DNA of 64,000 nt from Armillaria gallica (lineage: Eukaryota > Basidiomycota > Agaricomycetes > Agaricales > Physalacriaceae): positions 558,001 to 622,000 of the forward strand of contig JBANDB010000012.1 of NCBI GenBank assembly GCA_037576215.1, in the 5' to 3' direction. A program made the translations under genes and the position numbers. Positions 60,528 to 64,000 of this stretch are shown in pieces. How positions within the stretch are numbered: the first letter of the stretch is position 1; the number at the start of each line of letters is the position of its first letter. The notes under the pieces are model-generated. The model made no database searches. It had not been told where the DNA came from and worked only from the letters and a program-made list of their open reading frames with translations.

Positions 60528-62974
60528 ACACACAGTGCGCTCACCCTAACAATGGTGCGGTGAGGTCCAACTGCGCACACCTGTCACACTTTGTGCAACT
60601 GCTAGAACAGCTCAATCTGGCTGATTCCCTTGCAAAACTACTCAAGACCTACACAGAGGCCAACACAACACAAATTCTTTCTTACACTGAACCAGAAAAG
60701 GAACAGAGCTCTCTCTCAGATGGAACCCAGTAAACTCTCAAGATGGGTGCAGCATCACTGCCTCCAAATCTCTCTCTTATCTCAAGTAAACCGAAGTTTT
60801 TATCCAAAATGTTTCTCTTATTCTATTTCTCTGTGAGCTCGCTAAACTTGCATTCTAGCTGAGACTTGAAGTTACTAACTCTTACGTGTCACAACAAGTC
60901 CAGATCCAAACTGAAACTTTATTACTATACATGGGGGGTAGGTAGCTTGCCTTAATACATGAAATTCTACTCTACTTATACTACAGGAGATTGATTGTTA
61001 CAAACAGTTCTTTAGTCATTTAATTTGTTGTTGGCCGATAATCCCTCATCCAAGCTGGCACAGCACTCTTGGCAGAGTGCCGCTGATGAGCCTCCAGGCT
61101 CTGTACGCTCAGAATTCGCGGATTTCGCCTGCTAATTAACGCTACTGTCCCTTCAACGGACTTTCAGCAAACCAATGATTGCACACACACTGATACCACT
61201 TTTATCCTACGGCAACCACTCCTTACGCGCTTTGTTATCCATCCCATCTTGCCATGCATCATAATTGCCGTACTTCATCATGGCAAGGCACCTTCGATCG
61301 ACAATCATCCCAATACGGAATTGATGCATCACTCAGAAGCACCTAGTTGACGCGCTCATTGATCACTTAATGAAAATGACGTGATTGACGCGAGTACCCT
61401 CCCAGCTACGACAATAGCAGCTACGGCAACTACAGACTGTGTTTACTAAGGCTGTTACTTCGCCAAGGCTTCAAGAAAACGTTACCCCATGCGTACTCCT
61501 CAGCATGATGACTATCGCTCAGTAATCCGCAGCTAAACAGCACCTAACGATCTGTGCATTGCTCAACAAAAACCATACGGTTCACATCCATACGCGGCAA
61601 CGTCGACGAGTTGCTGTTACTTTAGAAGACCAAGGACCATATGTTACCTACGATTTTTACAAAGCCAAGGCTTTACGGCCTTACTAAGTCTCGCATATTT
61701 ACTCTATTTATAAATTCGTACTTGTAGTATAAAAACTAGCTAGAAAACGTAGTTCAAGGCAGTTCATCTCCAGTTGACCCCAGACTACGTCAATTATCGT
61801 CTCGCTCTAGTCTATCGCCAGTAAACAATGTTTATTCACCGTCCTACGGCAATATACCATTTGCACCAGCATATTCTTGATTGCACGTCGACTCTTGAGC
61901 TCACCAGAGTTATCTCATGGTTTTAACTGTGAAGAGTCCTTCGCTACGCGCTCTTCGCTCTTAACACTATTGGTACACGCTCATACGGTGCCAATACGTG
62001 ATCGCCACGCTATACCTCGCCCACGTTATCTTTTATAGGCCGTCATCGTTTCACTTTCACACCATTGGAGTTTTTATCGTTTCTCTTTCACCATCGTTAT
62101 CGTCACCCACTTGGGTAGTCTCAGAGCAGACTTAGGATCAGTTCAGCCGGTTTTTGTATAGTATCAGTCCCCCGAGTGGACTTGAAGGTTAGTTTGACAT
62201 AGGATAGGATCGTTTCAGTACCAGACAAGTTTCGACATCGACTCAGCACCCTCGCATCGTATAGGACCAGTATCGCCACCAGTTTTCGTAGTTCCACGTT
62301 TTCTCTCGCCAGCCCACCCTCCGCACCTCATTCCACGTTTATTTCGCCACTCGCCGTCCCCACGCCGTTTTCTCATCGCTTCGCTCACCCACAGACTATT
62401 GCCAACCATCTAGTCTATTCTCCATCGTTCACCCCGCTCCGATTACCGTCGAGCGACGTTTTCAAGTCTCGCAGCACATTTTCTCATACGGATTCGTGGT
62501 ATTCACGTCATACCTGTTTTCGTTCCCTCTCATTTCGAGAGATCCCTACCGGCTTGAAGCCATAGCATTTAGTACTCGACTACCAAGCAGTACTACTTCG
62601 CAGACTTAAAGTCACAGTGTATTCTTGCGTATAGAGGAATTGTTCTACTGCACGGAGGTGCCCCGAACCACTCGCACACATGATCGCCTTGATTGCCATG
62701 CCACTACGTTAATTAACCAAGCTCATTCCGAGTTGGTGTTGCCGTTGCCACGGAAGTCTTAGGCCCATCACCGCTTGCTCCTCTTTTTAGTAGTCTCAAA
62801 GAGCTAAGTGATGTCTACATTGCTCACCCTAGCAGCAGAGTAGCCTGCAGACTTGCACTCAATAGCTGCTTAATCCTCGATCACCAATCATACTTCATAT
62901 TTGGTCTTTGGGTCTGCTCCGAAGGTGACAGCATCATATTCTAAACTTGGTAACCAAGGAACACTTTGGACTTC
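60528..62974. other. Non-coding; CpG-retaining from about 61.0 kb
   Basis: No gene recognised. CpGs become common from about 61.0 kb and stay so to the end of the window, suggesting a different and younger sequence, possibly one element with the right arm. Confidence 0.45.
61063..61101 (+). repeat. Two adjacent perfect hairpins
   Basis: GCACTCT-TGGC-AGAGTGC (61063-61080) and GAGCCT-CC-AGGCTC (61088-61101). Possible structured RNA or transposon terminus; no further support. Confidence 0.55.
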
Positions 62975-64000
62975 AAGCCCACTGATACGCCGTCTACGTG
63001 TTCACACCTAGATTTTGCGATTTGGTAATCATACTAGCGCATATCTATCTTAGACTAGCCATAACTAAAGGACTATAGCGGAGGCTTCAAGCTGATAGTC
63101 AAGCCAGAAAGCTACTAGTCGAGCCAGGATTTAGGCGCGATACCACTATTGGGTCAAGTCTATCAGCTGGCATGACTAGCACCTCGAATACCAAGCAAGT
63201 CAGTAAATGACGACCACTAGTCGACAAGGGTAGCTACGAGTGCACCCAACAAGAAGCAGAACATACAGGTCTCATGAAAGTACAGTCACTAGTGGAACGG
63301 TCTGCGCGCAAGTGCTTAAGACGAGTTGACTAGTGGTGCAGCAGTCTCTAACAGGACTTAGAAATGAATTTAGCAACGAAGCGCAGCTGTCTAGATTGGG
63401 CTAGTACAATACAGATCTATTACGATCAGAACTAGTATAGCTGGGTTGCGCCTTCGATCACGATCGACAGCTGCTACAGGCACGCTCGTTTGGCTAGCCA
63501 TTTATCCTTGACACAAGTGGAGCGTTGCTGGGCCAAGAACATGGAATGCCACCTCTAGTGGAGCTCCTAGGCTCACTAGTCAGCAAGCGACCATTTCTAG
63601 ACCGACTATTGCGTGATTATTCACCATTACTCGTGACTAGCCAAGAAATCCTTATCAATAATACCCCTCTAGTCAGTTATTTATATCTCGATTGTACCTT
63701 GATTGTTAGTATATAAGTAGTAGAATAGGCTCACGCGCGGAGGAGGCAAGCCATCCCCACAATTGTGACCTACTAGTCAGTACCTAGTGCCCCAATTAAA
63801 GGCTTTTGTGCTTAACCTCGACGAAGCGGCTACTAGTTGCTAAGTTACCCATAGAATTGAGTGAATTGAAGTGTCTTAGAGCAATCTTTTGTGTCCTGTA
63901 AAGGCTAAGAGTGTTTCGAAGTTAGATCAAGCAAGTTCTCAAAGTTTATAGTATTATTCTTAGGCCAAGAGCGCCACTAGTCAGCCCAGAGTGCGACTAG
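62975..64000 (-). repeat. Right arm of kilobase inverted repeat (CpG-retaining copy)
   Basis: Inverted relative to 56980-57990 and running off the window. It retains CpG at sites such as CAACGAAGCGCAG, TTACGATCA and GGCACGCTCG, where the left arm has TG or CA. Confidence 0.85.

Noticed and set aside
62215..62409. 64-codon minus-strand Gly/Arg/Lys-rich frame
   Set aside because: Low-complexity frame in repeat-derived DNA without support.
1..64000. CRISPR array or prokaryotic operon structure
   Set aside because: No regularly spaced direct repeats of suitable size. Introns, eukaryotic initiator tRNA and fungal families make the source eukaryotic.

Overview
The window looks like a filamentous basidiomycete, most likely an agaricomycete. 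The signs are very short GT-AG introns (about 48-76 nt), an intron-rich cytochrome P450, an Argonaute with an Arg-Gly-rich N-terminus, a Kre9/KNH-type GPI-anchored wall protein, an intron-bearing eukaryotic initiator tRNA-Met, and the mix of Helitron, Copia, gag-bearing LTR and tyrosine-recombinase elements. All gene models were spliced by eye. Where I say phases close, I checked the exon arithmetic.
1-9.25 kb: a decayed, CpG-poor Helitron (Rep, PIF1 helicase, USP-like protease) with a hairpin+CTAG 3' end at 5013 and a second, sequence-related 3' end at 9251. 9.25-16 kb: mostly non-coding, with a 563-bp TA-flanked MITE with perfect 24-bp TIRs, a degenerate aminoglycoside-phosphotransferase-like (APH) relic and a better-preserved APH-family gene.
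16.2-31.5 kb: a gene island. It holds a P450 (-), two diverged paralogues of an unrecognised 272/284-aa family (-), a secreted protein with two beta-sandwich modules between them (-), a 112-aa single-pass membrane protein with a PPxY tail (+), a GPI-anchored Kre9/KNH-like protein (-) and a tRNA-iMet (+).
31.6-37.0 kb: the most interesting locus. An intact six-exon gene (1519 aa: AT-hooks, Cys-rich module, RNase-H-like transposase-like core, DEDDy 3'-5' exonuclease, C-terminal Cys cluster) lies between inverted repeats flanked by TA. It looks like a complete DNA transposon whose protein fuses a transposase-like core to an exonuclease.
37.8-39.6 kb: a very recent gag-only LTR element with LTRs identical by eye and a 5-bp TSD. 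41.5-45.7 kb: a complete Argonaute with an apparently intact DEDH tetrad. 46-48.2 kb: two or three poorly understood minus-strand genes, the last truncated at its 5' end by a Copia LTR.
48.2-64 kb: a repeat sea. It contains a Copia polyprotein in which most stops are TGA at expected CGA (Arg) codons, with mismatched LTRs; a candidate non-autonomous Helitron; a decayed tyrosine recombinase; kilobase-scale inverted repeat arms of which only one has lost its CpGs; and a solo LTR with TSD. CpG-depleted and CpG-retaining blocks alternate at element boundaries, as expected if cytosine methylation followed by deamination silences older insertions. The Argonaute gene would act in a parallel RNA-based route.
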